A stretch of DNA of 35,870 nucleotides from M0108 sp964523415 (GTDB taxonomy: Bacteria > Pseudomonadota > Gammaproteobacteria > Chromatiales > Chromatiaceae). Within the stretch, counting starts at the first letter, position 1. Every line of letters starts with the position of its first letter. Positions 1 to 8,492 of the stretch are shown here, piece by piece. The translations under genes were made by a program, and so were the position numbers. Where the stretch lies: positions 1 to 35,870 of the forward strand of contig CAZFZB010000015.1 in assembly GCA_964523415.1 (NCBI GenBank). The letters run 5' to 3'. Below the pieces are notes generated by a model. The model searched no databases and had not been told where the DNA came from. It saw only the letters and a list, made by a program, of their open reading frames with translations.

Positions 1-40
1 ACAAATCCGAATTTGGTCAATGACACAGATGGTGCGGTAG

Positions 41-2275
41 ATGTGGAATGAATCGGTTTGGCAGCGACTCATGGTCGTACTCGCGAGTATCGCAACCGCC
101 TTGGCGGGGATTTTTGCGGTTTCGGTTGCGGTGCGTAGCCCTGGAACCTATATCGGGTCGCTCGACGGGGGCCTTTATGTCACGGTAATTCTCCTCGCGG
201 GGGTAGTCGTCGTCATTCGCGCCCTGAAAGGGGGTTCCCAAGGCCTAGGTTGGTCCTTGCTCGGAGCCGGGGCCATCCTCTACGCCATGGGAGAGGCGTG
301 GTGGGCTATCCAGGGACACTGGCGCGAGGAATCCATTCCGCTGCCGCCGGAGGACATCCTCTGGCTGGTCTATTACCCTATTCAGGTCATTGCCTTATGG
401 ATGCTCATGGGCAAGACGCCGCGACGCCATCGCAATCTCCATGATGCCCTCGTCCTCAGCGGGGGTGGTATTGTCGTTCTAGCCGTCACCATCCAAGGGT
501 GGCTATCCATTTCCTTCCGACCTGACCCGGAGGGTGGCCTCCTGGTAGATGGTCTCTATGTGACCGGGGATCTCGTCCTGATGGCCCTGAGCCTCATGCT
601 GGTGTACGTCCACCGGCTGCGTGTCCCCCGGGGTTGGTGGTTGATCGTCCTGAGTTTCACTACCTTTTCCCTAGCCGATACCCTTTACTGGGTCGAGATG
701 GCCCACGACGCCTACGTCGAGGGCTCCTGGCTGGATCTAGGCTGGCTGATCAGCGTGCTCGCCTTGGCCTGGGCGGCGACCCTTGGCCTGGAAACCTTGC
801 AACCTGCCCCGGCCCTATCTCTCCGCGGCATGATGCCTGCGTCCCTGGCGGTGATTGCCTCTGCGCTGGCTCTTGGCTGGGGCCCTGAAGGCCCCTTCGG
901 CGAATTCGCTCGCTACGCTGCGGTGGCAACCTTGCTCCTATCACTCTTTCGACTGAATTACGCCATCCGTGATGCAGCAGAGGCCAATGAACAGCGACGG
1001 CGGGCCTTCACGGATGAACTCACCGGTCTACCCAATCGCTATGCCCTTCAGGTCCAGGTAGAGATGTCCAAGAAGGACTATCTCTCCCCCACTGGTTGGT
1101 CGCTGTCGCTCCTGGGTCTAGACCGCTTCAGGGATGTGAACACTACCCTAGGCCACGAGATTGGAGATCGCATAATCACCTTGACGGCCGCCAGGCTAAA
1201 TGGCTGCATGCATCCGGGCGATGTCTTGGCGCGACTCGACGGAGATCAGTTTGCCCTGCTGTCGCGCTTGGCGGACCCGGCTCAACCCTTAACCAGTGCC
1301 GAACGCGTGATTGCTGTCCTTGAACAGCCCTTCGAGTTGGATGGGGTACCCATAGCGCTGACGGCCTGTGTGGGAATCAGTACCACCCTAGACCCGCGTC
1401 CGTCCATCGGCTCCCTTCTAAAGGAAGCCGACCTGGCCAAACAACACGCCAAGTCCGAAGGTCCGGGACGGATACATGTCTACAGTGGCCAGGAATCCGT
1501 AAGCTCGCTCCACAGGCTGCGTATGCGCGCCGACTTGCGGGTGGATTTGCTCGCCGGAGGGGCAGGCTTCGAGCTGCACTACCAGCCCATTGTTCGGATC
1601 GATCACACCTCGGTGTTCGCCCTGGAGGCCCTGGTGCGGTGGCGACACGCCGGAACCCTGGTGGCGCCCGGGCAATTCCTGAGTGAGGTCCAACATGCAG
1701 GGCTTATGATGGGCCTGACTTCCCTCGTGCTGCATCGGGCTCTAAGGGATATTCAGCGTCTGGCCCTGGGCCATACCGTGACGGTGAATATTCCCCCGGA
1801 CCTCGTCACCCCTTGGCTCATCGAACAGGTCAAGGATGCACTGGACATAGCAGCCGCGCCGCCGCGCACTCTCATCATCGAGGTCACAGAGGATGCCTTG
1901 ATTCATAACCCGAAAACCGCCAATGAGGTGCTGCGGGCCGTACGGGACCTGGGTGTGCGCGTCCTCCTGGATGACTTTGGCTCGGGGTGGTGCGGCCTGT
2001 CCTGGGTACGGGATTTGTCCGTTGACGGACTGAAAATCGATCGGGCCTTTGTATCCCGCATCCACTGCGACCCGCCAACCCGCGCCATCACCTCCTCCAT
2101 CGTTGACCTGGGGCGCAGCCTCGGCCTGATCGTCATTGGCGAGGGGGTGGAGGATGACCAGGAACACATCGAACTCGTCACCCTGGACGTTGAGTATGTG
2201 CAGGGTTTCGCCTTCAGCAAACCCATGCCCGGGACCGATCTGGCGGCCTACCTCCACCAGCACCCGGCTTTATGA
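41..2275 (+). CDS. Membrane-anchored GGDEF-EAL protein, probable c-di-GMP phosphodiesterase
   Basis: A 744-residue protein. The first ~310 residues are a string of about nine hydrophobic segments, so the sensor part sits in the inner membrane. A GGDEF domain follows (about 320-480) whose signature is degenerate: residues 400-404 read DGDQF instead of GGDEF, so cyclase activity is unlikely. The C-terminal EAL domain (about 505-735) looks intact: E529 of EAL, the NIPP segment, EVTE, DDFGSG, KIDR, EGVE and VQGF are all present. The family hydrolyses c-di-GMP to pGpG, and I infer that role here. The ATG at 41 is the first in frame; another ATG at 48 is in a different frame. No ligand can be named for the membrane part. 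Functional linkage to the downstream tsdA is not evident, as 159 bases separate them. Confidence 0.88.
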   Translation: MWNESVWQRLMVVLASIATALAGIFAVSVAVRSPGTYIGSLDGGLYVTVILLAGVVVVIRALKGGSQGLGWSLLGAGAILYAMGEAWWAIQGHWREESIPLPPEDILWLVYYPIQVIALWMLMGKTPRRHRNLHDALVLSGGGIVVLAVTIQGWLSISFRPDPEGGLLVDGLYVTGDLVLMALSLMLVYVHRLRVPRGWWLIVLSFTTFSLADTLYWVEMAHDAYVEGSWLDLGWLISVLALAWAATLGLETLQPAPALSLRGMMPASLAVIASALALGWGPEGPFGEFARYAAVATLLLSLFRLNYAIRDAAEANEQRRRAFTDELTGLPNRYALQVQVEMSKKDYLSPTGWSLSLLGLDRFRDVNTTLGHEIGDRIITLTAARLNGCMHPGDVLARLDGDQFALLSRLADPAQPLTSAERVIAVLEQPFELDGVPIALTACVGISTTLDPRPSIGSLLKEADLAKQHAKSEGPGRIHVYSGQESVSSLHRLRMRADLRVDLLAGGAGFELHYQPIVRIDHTSVFALEALVRWRHAGTLVAPGQFLSEVQHAGLMMGLTSLVLHRALRDIQRLALGHTVTVNIPPDLVTPWLIEQVKDALDIAAAPPRTLIIEVTEDALIHNPKTANEVLRAVRDLGVRVLLDDFGSGWCGLSWVRDLSVDGLKIDRAFVSRIHCDPPTRAITSSIVDLGRSLGLIVIGEGVEDDQEHIELVTLDVEYVQGFAFSKPMPGTDLAAYLHQHPAL

Positions 2276-2434
2276 TGGGCACAACGGGGTTTCGGTTACT
2301 TCATTTGGTCCGGGGCGCGACTTGCCAGCCTTGCGGGGGTAACCGATACTCCCGCACTGACAACTTCTGGCCAGTCAGGATAGGTTAGGCCTTTCCCCAG
2401 CGGTGAGCCGTACCGCCCCAGCCTGGAGACCACG
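2276..2434 (+). other. Intergenic region upstream of tsdA with an inverted repeat
   Basis: This gap contains the 7-base inverted repeat CGGTTAC (2293-2299) and GTAACCG (2339-2345), with centres about 46 bases apart. That could be an operator or a weak terminator of the upstream gene. A GGAG ribosome binding site lies seven bases before the tsdA ATG. I see no convincing -35/-10 pair. Confidence 0.3.
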
Positions 2435-3262
2435 ATGAAGGACACCTTTCTGATGGCGGCCCTGATAGCGACGTCCAGCCTCATCCAGGGCAACGAGGCC
2501 CCGCCAACCGTTCCGCTGGTGATCCCCTCGGCATCCAGCCTCCCCGCCGGGGAGATGGGGGAGAGTATCAACCGTGGCCGCGCCTATCTGGCAAAGACCC
2601 GAGACTTGCTGCCAGGATTTGTCGGCAACGGCCTCACCTGCAAGAACTGTCACCTGGGTAACGGTACGGAGGTGGGTGTTATTGCCGATGCCGGGCCCTG
2701 GATCGGGGTGGTCGCCGGCTTTCCCCAGTACCGGAGTCGGGATGGCAGGGTCAGCATCCTGGAGCAGCGCATCAACTCCTGCTTCGAACGCAGCATGAAC
2801 GGCAAGTCCCTGTCCCTTGACCACCCGGCTATGGTGGATATGGTGGCCTACATGACCTGGCTTTCCCAGGGGGTGCCGGTGGGTTCCGCAGTTGCTGGAC
2901 AGGGCATCCCACTGCTCGAACTGGAGCAACCCCCTGATACCGCCCGGGGGGCGGCGATCTATCAGGCTAAATGCGTCGCCTGTCATGGCGTCGCGGGGGC
3001 GGGCCTGGTGAATCCGGACGGCGGCTATGTCTTCCCACCCCTCTGGGGATCCCAATCCTTCAATATCGCCGCAGGCATGGCGCGGCACTTCACCGCCGCC
3101 GGCTTTATCAAGCACAACATGCCTCTTGATCAGGGCAACAGCCTTAGCGATGAAGAGGCCTGGGATGTCGCTGCCTACGTCATTACCCAGGAACGCCCGG
3201 ACTTCCCCGGCAAGACCCAGGACTGGCCCAGGGGCGACAAGCCCAAAGACGCTCGCTACTAG
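2435..3262 (+). CDS. tsdA: Thiosulfate dehydrogenase TsdA (diheme cytochrome c)
   Basis: A 275-residue secreted cytochrome with a short hydrophobic N-terminus (about 1-19, likely Sec signal). There are two c-heme motifs, CKNCH (69-73) and CVACH (180-184). Between them is the segment RINSCFERSMNGK, with C116 in the position of the axial cysteine ligand of heme 1 in TsdA. The segment FIKHNMP (224-230) offers K226 and M229, like the Lys/Met pair near heme 2. These are specific TsdA hallmarks, not general diheme cytochrome features. TsdA joins two thiosulfates into tetrathionate in the periplasm and passes two electrons to an acceptor; the Allochromatium vinosum enzyme is the reference. GGAG precedes the ATG by seven bases. 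The next gene, 50 bases on, encodes a rhodanese fusion, which fits sulfur metabolism. Confidence 0.88.
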   Translation: MKDTFLMAALIATSSLIQGNEAPPTVPLVIPSASSLPAGEMGESINRGRAYLAKTRDLLPGFVGNGLTCKNCHLGNGTEVGVIADAGPWIGVVAGFPQYRSRDGRVSILEQRINSCFERSMNGKSLSLDHPAMVDMVAYMTWLSQGVPVGSAVAGQGIPLLELEQPPDTARGAAIYQAKCVACHGVAGAGLVNPDGGYVFPPLWGSQSFNIAAGMARHFTAAGFIKHNMPLDQGNSLSDEEAWDVAAYVITQERPDFPGKTQDWPRGDKPKDARY

Positions 3263-3312
3263 GCCCTCCGAGGTCCAGCTCCCAGGTTCACTTCCTTTCT
3301 TGTGAGTATCCC

Positions 3313-4371
3313 ATGAGTATCAAGACCACCCATATCCTCAAAATCCTGCGCGAGAGATTCCATGCTTTCCCGGGCATCTCGGCCACTGCCCTGGTGGAGT
3401 CACTCCAGGTCTTTCGCCTCTTCGATTTGCGGGAGGGAGAAAGCCTGCATCTTACGGGTAGCGAACTCCCGGATCGCCTCTATGTCGCGCTTGGCCGGGT
3501 GGCGATCACCTATGCCACCGGGCAGCAAAGTGAGGTGGCGTCCAGTAACCGCGGCTATGTCTTCCTGCCACCCTGGCCTGCGGCGGTGACGGTGGTGGCT
3601 TTGGAAGACTCGCACCTGTGCCACATCGATACCGCCCTCGCCGATTACCTCGTTACCCTGGAGGAGGTGGCCGGCAGCCTGGCAGCGTCCGGCAGAGTCC
3701 ATGAGGACTACCTCCGGTTGGTACGGGATACGGCCCCCTTCCAACGCATTCCCCTGGAAAATGCCGAACTGGCTTTCGCCAGCCTCCGCGAGCGGCCAGT
3801 GGTGGCGGGGGAAGAGATCGTGAAGATGGGCAAGGCGGCGGACGCCTTCTACGTTATCGTCGCCGGTCGCGCTGAGTTATGGCGCATCGACGATGAAGAG
3901 GGGATCCCGATGCGGGCCGCCGTGATGGATCGCGGTGCCACCTTCGGCGAGGAGGGCCTTCTCACCGGTCAGACCAGCCCGGTGACGGTGCGCATGCTGG
4001 AGGATGGGATCCTACTCGAACTGACCCGCGCGGAATTCGCCCGGCTACTCGCCAAGCCCCTGGTGCGCGAGGTGGAGACACCCGTAGCCAAGGCCATGAT
4101 CGAGAACCACTATGTCGCCCTCGACGTGCGGCTGCATGAAGAATTCGACGAGGGTCACATCCCCGGAGCCCGGCTGATCCCCCTGTCGCAGTTGCGTCAG
4201 CGGGCCGACGAACTCGACCCCGCCGCCCGCTACGTGGCCTACTGCCGCAGCGGCCGACGCAGCTCAGTGGCCGCCTTTCTTCTCAGCCAGCTCGGTTACG
4301 ACGTGGTGAGCATGGCCGGTGGCGTCCTGGCCTGGGGTGATCCCCTGACCGAGCCGGTGCCGGAGGACTGA
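3313..4371 (+). CDS. Tandem cyclic-nucleotide-binding-like domains fused to rhodanese
   Basis: A 352-residue protein with no signal peptide, so probably cytoplasmic. The first cNMP-binding-like beta-barrel (about 28-120) is poorly conserved. The second (about 140-250) has the phosphate-binding cassette region FGEEGLLTGQTSPVTVR (211-227), where the arginine that normally holds the cyclic phosphate is missing. Ligand binding is therefore doubtful. The C-terminal rhodanese domain (about 262-348) ends in a canonical active-site loop CRSGRRS with catalytic C311, plus the DVRLHEEFDEGHIPGA strand. Rhodaneses carry sulfane sulfur as a persulfide. I infer a sulfur-transfer or sulfur-sensing role tied to the tsdA gene 50 bases upstream on the same strand. 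There is no DNA-binding helix-turn-helix, so it is not a Crp-type activator. The upstream ribosome binding site is weak. Confidence 0.82.
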   Translation: MSIKTTHILKILRERFHAFPGISATALVESLQVFRLFDLREGESLHLTGSELPDRLYVALGRVAITYATGQQSEVASSNRGYVFLPPWPAAVTVVALEDSHLCHIDTALADYLVTLEEVAGSLAASGRVHEDYLRLVRDTAPFQRIPLENAELAFASLRERPVVAGEEIVKMGKAADAFYVIVAGRAELWRIDDEEGIPMRAAVMDRGATFGEEGLLTGQTSPVTVRMLEDGILLELTRAEFARLLAKPLVREVETPVAKAMIENHYVALDVRLHEEFDEGHIPGARLIPLSQLRQRADELDPAARYVAYCRSGRRSSVAAFLLSQLGYDVVSMAGGVLAWGDPLTEPVPED

Positions 4372-4409
4372 GCGAGCAGCACCAACCCAGACCGGATGGA
4401 AGCCCGGAC

Positions 4410-6521
4410 CTAGTCCTTCATGGCGTCGATCATTTGGGCCTTGGCCTCGCGATAATCCTGATTAGCCTCCTGCATCATCTCCTCCGCGGCGTCCAGGGCC
4501 TTGAGAGCCTGGTCAATGTCGCTCCCCGCGACCATGAGGGGGATTTTCGCCACATCCTGCTCGGAGCCTTCCACGAGGCTCATGCCACCCAAATGTCCCC
4601 GCAACAGGGTCAGCCGATGAAAACAAAGGTTGTTCCCATCTGCTTGCTGGCAGGAGCAGGTAGCGGCCATGTTGGTACCCTGGCGCTGGAAAACCAGTTC
4701 GCAGGGTTCCTGATCTCCTTGCCGTACGACAAGTCGTATCTCCCGAAGAGGATACTGAAGGGCCTCATAGGCCTCGACCGCCTTCTTAACCGATACATAG
4801 AACTCCTGGGTGCCAATAGCGGCGGAGAGGCCAACCTTCCTCAACTGCTCCATGAAGGGAAGGGTCGCATCGGCAATCTTGATATCAATACCCGCCTCCT
4901 CGAACTTCCGGTGAAGGTCGGCAAAGCGTTGGGCGGCGGTGATGTCCATGTCCGTAATCGCCTGGGCGTCAAGGATGACCCATTTCACGGGTGGATCGGC
5001 TTCACTCACCAGATTCTCCAAACGGTCCATGACATAACGGGCATTGGCAAAAATCAGCGGTCCATAGAGGCGATAGATCAGCAGACCCGGAACGGTTTCA
5101 CCCGCTGATTGAGCCAACCCATCCGTGACGGACAGACCTTCTGGAAGAGGAAATGCGAGTTTGCGGCCCTTCCCCCCCGGGCGGACGGCACCAAAATCCT
5201 GAAATTTCCCCCCAGGTCGTGACCGACGCAGGATGGCATCCTTGGGGCGTGCAAATTCAACGATAACGCCACCGAGGGAAATCACCAATCCGATCAGGAT
5301 ACCGGGAACCACGCCAGCCAACAGAATGGCGCTCGTAACCGCCATGGAGATGAAAAATTCAACGCGATCCATCCGGAACAGGTCCCTGAGGGGGGCAATC
5401 TCCAGCATCCCAATACCGGTCACGATCAGGATGGCGCCTAGGGACACCTTGGGGAGCATCCCGATGAGTTCGGTAAGGAAGAAGAGGGACAGCAACAGAC
5501 CCAGCGCCGCCACTAGCTGCGCAACTTGGGTCTTACCTCCAGTAGCATCCACAATGGAGGTACGGGACTGACTCGCTGAGACCGGGAAGCCCTGCAAGAA
5601 GCCAGCTCCAATATTGGCGACACCAAGGGCCGTCAGTTCTGAGTTGGGGTAGATCTCATAGCGATTCTTATTGGCGAAAACCTGGGCCAGGAGAATTCCA
5701 TCGGAGAAGGCGAGAAAGGCGATGGCTAAGGCCGCCGGAGCCAGGGCGCTGATATCGGACCAGTGGAATTTCGGCACTACCAGTTCCGGGATACCAGATG
5801 GCACCTCCCCCACCAGATCGACGCCCATAGCCTCGAGCCCCAGGAACTGGCTCGCCAGAATGCCGATTACCGATACCGCCAGGGCGCTGGGAATTCGCGG
5901 CATGCTATTGTTCAGCAGAATCAGGATGAGAATCATCGCGATCCCGAAGAGGAAGGTCGGGACATGGGCCTGCGGCAACTGGGTGATGACTTGCCAGACC
6001 AGGGGGAAAAAATTCTCCCCCTCGGTCTTGACTGCAAAGAGCTTACCCAACTGGGTGGCGGCAAGGATTAAGGACGCCCCGTTCAGGTAGCCGATCAGTA
6101 CCGGACGGGAGAGGAAATCGGCGATGACTCCGACCTTGAAGCGTGCGGCGAGAATCAGAACTATCCCCGAGAGAATCCCCAGGGTGGCGGCCAGGGCGGG
6201 TATCCGGGAGGGATCTCCCGCCGCCAGCGGCAGGATAGCCGTACCTGCCAAGAGCCCGATTGCGGCATCGGGACCCGCGATGACATGGCGGGAGGAGGCG
6301 AAAAGGGCATACCCCAGGGAGGCCGCCAAGGAGGCATAAATGCCGGTGATGGGCGGCATGTGGACCAATTCGGCATAGGCGATAACCGAGGGAATCATGA
6401 CCACGCACGCCGTAATACCGGCCATAACATCGCCCCGCAGCCAACTCAACCGATAATTGGCCAGGACGTTCAGAAGGGGAATACCCAGGGAAAACTTAAG
6501 CCTGGCAGGGGTCTGAGCCAT
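4410..6521 (-). CDS. SulP/SLC26 anion transporter with STAS domain and SWIM-like tail
   Basis: A 703-residue inner-membrane transporter. Residues 1 to ~440 form the hydrophobic SulP core (for example the early segment MIPSVIAYAELVHMPPITG). A STAS domain follows (about 475-590). SulP proteins carry sulfate, bicarbonate or dicarboxylates; the substrate cannot be read from the sequence. The tail after STAS is unusual: C622, C624, C633 and H635 form CxC-x8-CxH, the pattern of a SWIM zinc-binding motif, followed by a coiled, acidic helix to the end. GAGG lies eight bases before the ATG. It is convergent with the rhodanese gene (38-base gap). It lies downstream of the RubisCO operon on the same strand, separated by 367 bases, which makes bicarbonate a plausible cargo. 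The nearby tsdA keeps sulfate in play. Confidence 0.9.
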   Translation of the reverse strand: MAQTPARLKFSLGIPLLNVLANYRLSWLRGDVMAGITACVVMIPSVIAYAELVHMPPITGIYASLAASLGYALFASSRHVIAGPDAAIGLLAGTAILPLAAGDPSRIPALAATLGILSGIVLILAARFKVGVIADFLSRPVLIGYLNGASLILAATQLGKLFAVKTEGENFFPLVWQVITQLPQAHVPTFLFGIAMILILILLNNSMPRIPSALAVSVIGILASQFLGLEAMGVDLVGEVPSGIPELVVPKFHWSDISALAPAALAIAFLAFSDGILLAQVFANKNRYEIYPNSELTALGVANIGAGFLQGFPVSASQSRTSIVDATGGKTQVAQLVAALGLLLSLFFLTELIGMLPKVSLGAILIVTGIGMLEIAPLRDLFRMDRVEFFISMAVTSAILLAGVVPGILIGLVISLGGVIVEFARPKDAILRRSRPGGKFQDFGAVRPGGKGRKLAFPLPEGLSVTDGLAQSAGETVPGLLIYRLYGPLIFANARYVMDRLENLVSEADPPVKWVILDAQAITDMDITAAQRFADLHRKFEEAGIDIKIADATLPFMEQLRKVGLSAAIGTQEFYVSVKKAVEAYEALQYPLREIRLVVRQGDQEPCELVFQRQGTNMAATCSCQQADGNNLCFHRLTLLRGHLGGMSLVEGSEQDVAKIPLMVAGSDIDQALKALDAAEEMMQEANQDYREAKAQMIDAMKD

Positions 6522-6888
6522 CTTTGTAACCTCATGGATACCCGATTACAGGTGCGAATTCCAGGGTCCTAGCCAGGGGCTAAGGCATGCCTCTCGGATC
6601 GGTAGGACTCTGGGCCAGCGGGAGGACGGGCCTTACCCATTGTCATGGACAAGGTCTGCGGGAGCCATTGCAGCCTTACAATAAAAGAACGCGGGGGTAA
6701 TGGAAAGTATGAGCCCCGACCCAGAGAGGGTCTCCCACCCGGAACCCTGCGCTTTGGGGTAACCGGCAATGGCTGAAGATACCGGCAAAGGGGCAACGAC
6801 CTCGACATTTACCGGCCGAGATCGCTGGGGCGGAGGCATTGCCCCGTAGGCGCGGCCTGTTCTCGGGGCACCAACCCTGGGTACCTAA
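6522..6888. other. Intergenic region between the aldolase and SulP genes
   Basis: No convincing gene is present. Short reading frames on the minus strand here lack any recognisable protein pattern. A GGGGC/GCCCC hairpin (6827-6831 with 6841-6845) lies just past the aldolase stop but has no T-run, so it is at best a weak end structure for the cbb transcript. A GACCC/GGGTC hairpin lies near 6719-6733. The SulP promoter should be in this interval, but I could not identify it. Confidence 0.4.
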
Positions 6889-8175
6889 TTACCTGGCGGC
6901 GCTCGTTTTGTCCACGGGACTCCAGCCATTGCGGACGTTGCTTGGGGGTGGGTGCTGAAGGGATGCCTCCATCAAGGGGAGTACGGCAGCCCCGGTGGCA
7001 AGGTCGGCGATATGATAATCCGTGGTCATGCGTTCCGTGGCCGCCGGGCGGAACAGACGGTCTGCGAAGGCGACATGGTCAGGATGGTGCCTGTAGCTTT
7101 CGATAACCTCGGGCGCGCTGAAGCGAATCAGCCAGCAGTGTCGGTAGGGAGCACCCTCCCCGGTCGTGCTGCCCACAGTGACCTCGCGCACGCCAGGAAT
7201 CGCCGACAATGAGCGCTGACCCTCCGCCATCAGGGCCCGCAACCGGACCTCGTCCAGGTTGGGGGTGTTATAAACCACCAAGTGCTCCACGTTGAGCCAG
7301 GGCCGGCACCGGTCCAGCACCTCCGCTGCCCGTCCCGCCGCACCCCATACCCGCAGGCAACGTTCTACCTCGGCGGCTACCGCCCCCCGCACCTCGGCGA
7401 GCAAGGCCGTATAACCCCTGGCCCCAGCGCGAACGGCGGCGTGAATGGCATCCCCGGCGGCATCGGCAAGGGCCGTGTAGTAATTGATCTTGGCCACCCC
7501 CAAGGTAATAAGTTTGCGGAACTGATCATCGGACAGGCCGGTGCCGCCGTGGATGACTAGCGGCAACCCCAAGGCCGTGTTGATCTCCTTGAGGCGCCCC
7601 CAGTCCAGCCTGGGTTTGCCCTTCATGCGCCCATGCACGGTGCCGATCGAAACGGCCAGGCAATCCACGCCGGTGCGATCCGCGAAGGCACGGGCCTCGG
7701 CGAGGGTTGTGTATTGAACTGGGCCGGGGTGGCGTTCGGCATCCTCGCCCTCCACACCGGGGACATAGCCTAATTCACCCTCGACGCAGACGCCGCAGGC
7801 GTGGGCCGTCTCGACCAAGGACCGGGTCGCGGCGATGTTGTCGAATATGGAAAGCTGAGAGGTGTCGACCATGACGCCGTTGGCCCCCAGACGGATAGCT
7901 TTGACAGCCGAATCCATGCTTACACCGTGATCGAGATGGATAGCTACCGGCACGCTGGCCTGGCGCGCCGCTGCCTCTACGGCGGGCATGGCCAATTCGA
8001 AATCGAAATACTCAAAATGCGATTCGGCCAGGCTCAGGATCACCGGGGCGCGGGCGCGTTCCGCCCCGGAGACGATGGCCTCCAGAAAATCCAGACCAAC
8101 CAGATCGAAGGCGCCCACGGCATAGCCATGCGCATAGGCGTGGTCCAGCATGTCCTTCATGTTGACCAGAGACAT
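6889..8175 (-). CDS. Class II fructose-bisphosphate aldolase-like protein fused to a Dabb domain
   Basis: A 428-residue protein. Residues 1-285 are a class II (zinc) ketose-bisphosphate aldolase: HLDHG (80-84) with catalytic D82 and zinc ligand H83, GELG around E133, H181 in TVHG, and H209 in VIHGGTG. Residues ~296-390 form a stress-responsive A/B-barrel (Dabb) domain, recognisable from the IPGVREVTVG and SYRHHPDHVAF segments. In the Calvin cycle, aldolase makes fructose-1,6-bisphosphate and sedoheptulose-1,7-bisphosphate in the cytoplasm. Dabb domains are small dimerising barrels of varied function, and the fusion is not typical of aldolases. The start is set at 8175 because AAGGAG lies seven bases before this ATG; the frame stays open further upstream to 8217. 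It is the last gene of the cbb operon, 11 bases after the 98-residue unknown. A catabolic or repair substrate rather than FBP is possible. Confidence 0.87.
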   Translation of the reverse strand: MSLVNMKDMLDHAYAHGYAVGAFDLVGLDFLEAIVSGAERARAPVILSLAESHFEYFDFELAMPAVEAAARQASVPVAIHLDHGVSMDSAVKAIRLGANGVMVDTSQLSIFDNIAATRSLVETAHACGVCVEGELGYVPGVEGEDAERHPGPVQYTTLAEARAFADRTGVDCLAVSIGTVHGRMKGKPRLDWGRLKEINTALGLPLVIHGGTGLSDDQFRKLITLGVAKINYYTALADAAGDAIHAAVRAGARGYTALLAEVRGAVAAEVERCLRVWGAAGRAAEVLDRCRPWLNVEHLVVYNTPNLDEVRLRALMAEGQRSLSAIPGVREVTVGSTTGEGAPYRHCWLIRFSAPEVIESYRHHPDHVAFADRLFRPAATERMTTDYHIADLATGAAVLPLMEASLQHPPPSNVRNGWSPVDKTSAAR

Positions 8176-8186
8176 ATCCTTGCTCC

Positions 8187-8483
8187 TTATTCGTCGTCGC
8201 CCAATTCCGGGTCCCATCCCTTCCGTCGCGCGGACTGCATGGCCAGGTCATAAAGTTCGGTGTGCCGTCGCTGCAGTTCCGGTGGCAGGCGGCTGGGCAG
8301 GTTGCCAACCTTATCCCATTCGGCCTGTACCTGTTCCATCAGACCCTGCATACGACCGATATCCCAGCCCATGCAATCTTCTGATTCCGGGATGAGGCCA
8401 AACAACCGACCGTCCAGGACGATACGGCCCAACTGGGTCATGCCGTGATTATCGTTATCGAGGCCTACATAGACGTTTTCCAT
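8187..8483 (-). CDS. Small protein of unknown function in the cbb operon
   Basis: A 98-residue soluble, acidic protein that I do not recognise. The N-terminal half is strand-like (MENVYVGLDNDNHGMTQLGR). The C-terminal half is predicted helical, with a tail ending in GDDE. There is no signal peptide, membrane segment or metal motif. It begins nine bases after the cbbO stop with AGGA eight bases before the ATG, and ends 11 bases before the aldolase start, so it should be translated as part of the same transcript. Position between the RubisCO activase adaptor CbbO and the aldolase suggests a role in RubisCO maintenance or Calvin-cycle regulation. That is inference from context only. Confidence 0.75.
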   Translation of the reverse strand: MENVYVGLDNDNHGMTQLGRIVLDGRLFGLIPESEDCMGWDIGRMQGLMEQVQAEWDKVGNLPSRLPPELQRRHTELYDLAMQSARRKGWDPELGDDE

Positions 8484-8492
8484 GCTGCGTTC

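Noticed and set aside
6569..6839. Two short minus-strand frames in the SulP-aldolase gap
   Set aside because: Pro/Arg-rich, mutually overlapping, and without ribosome binding sites or family resemblance.
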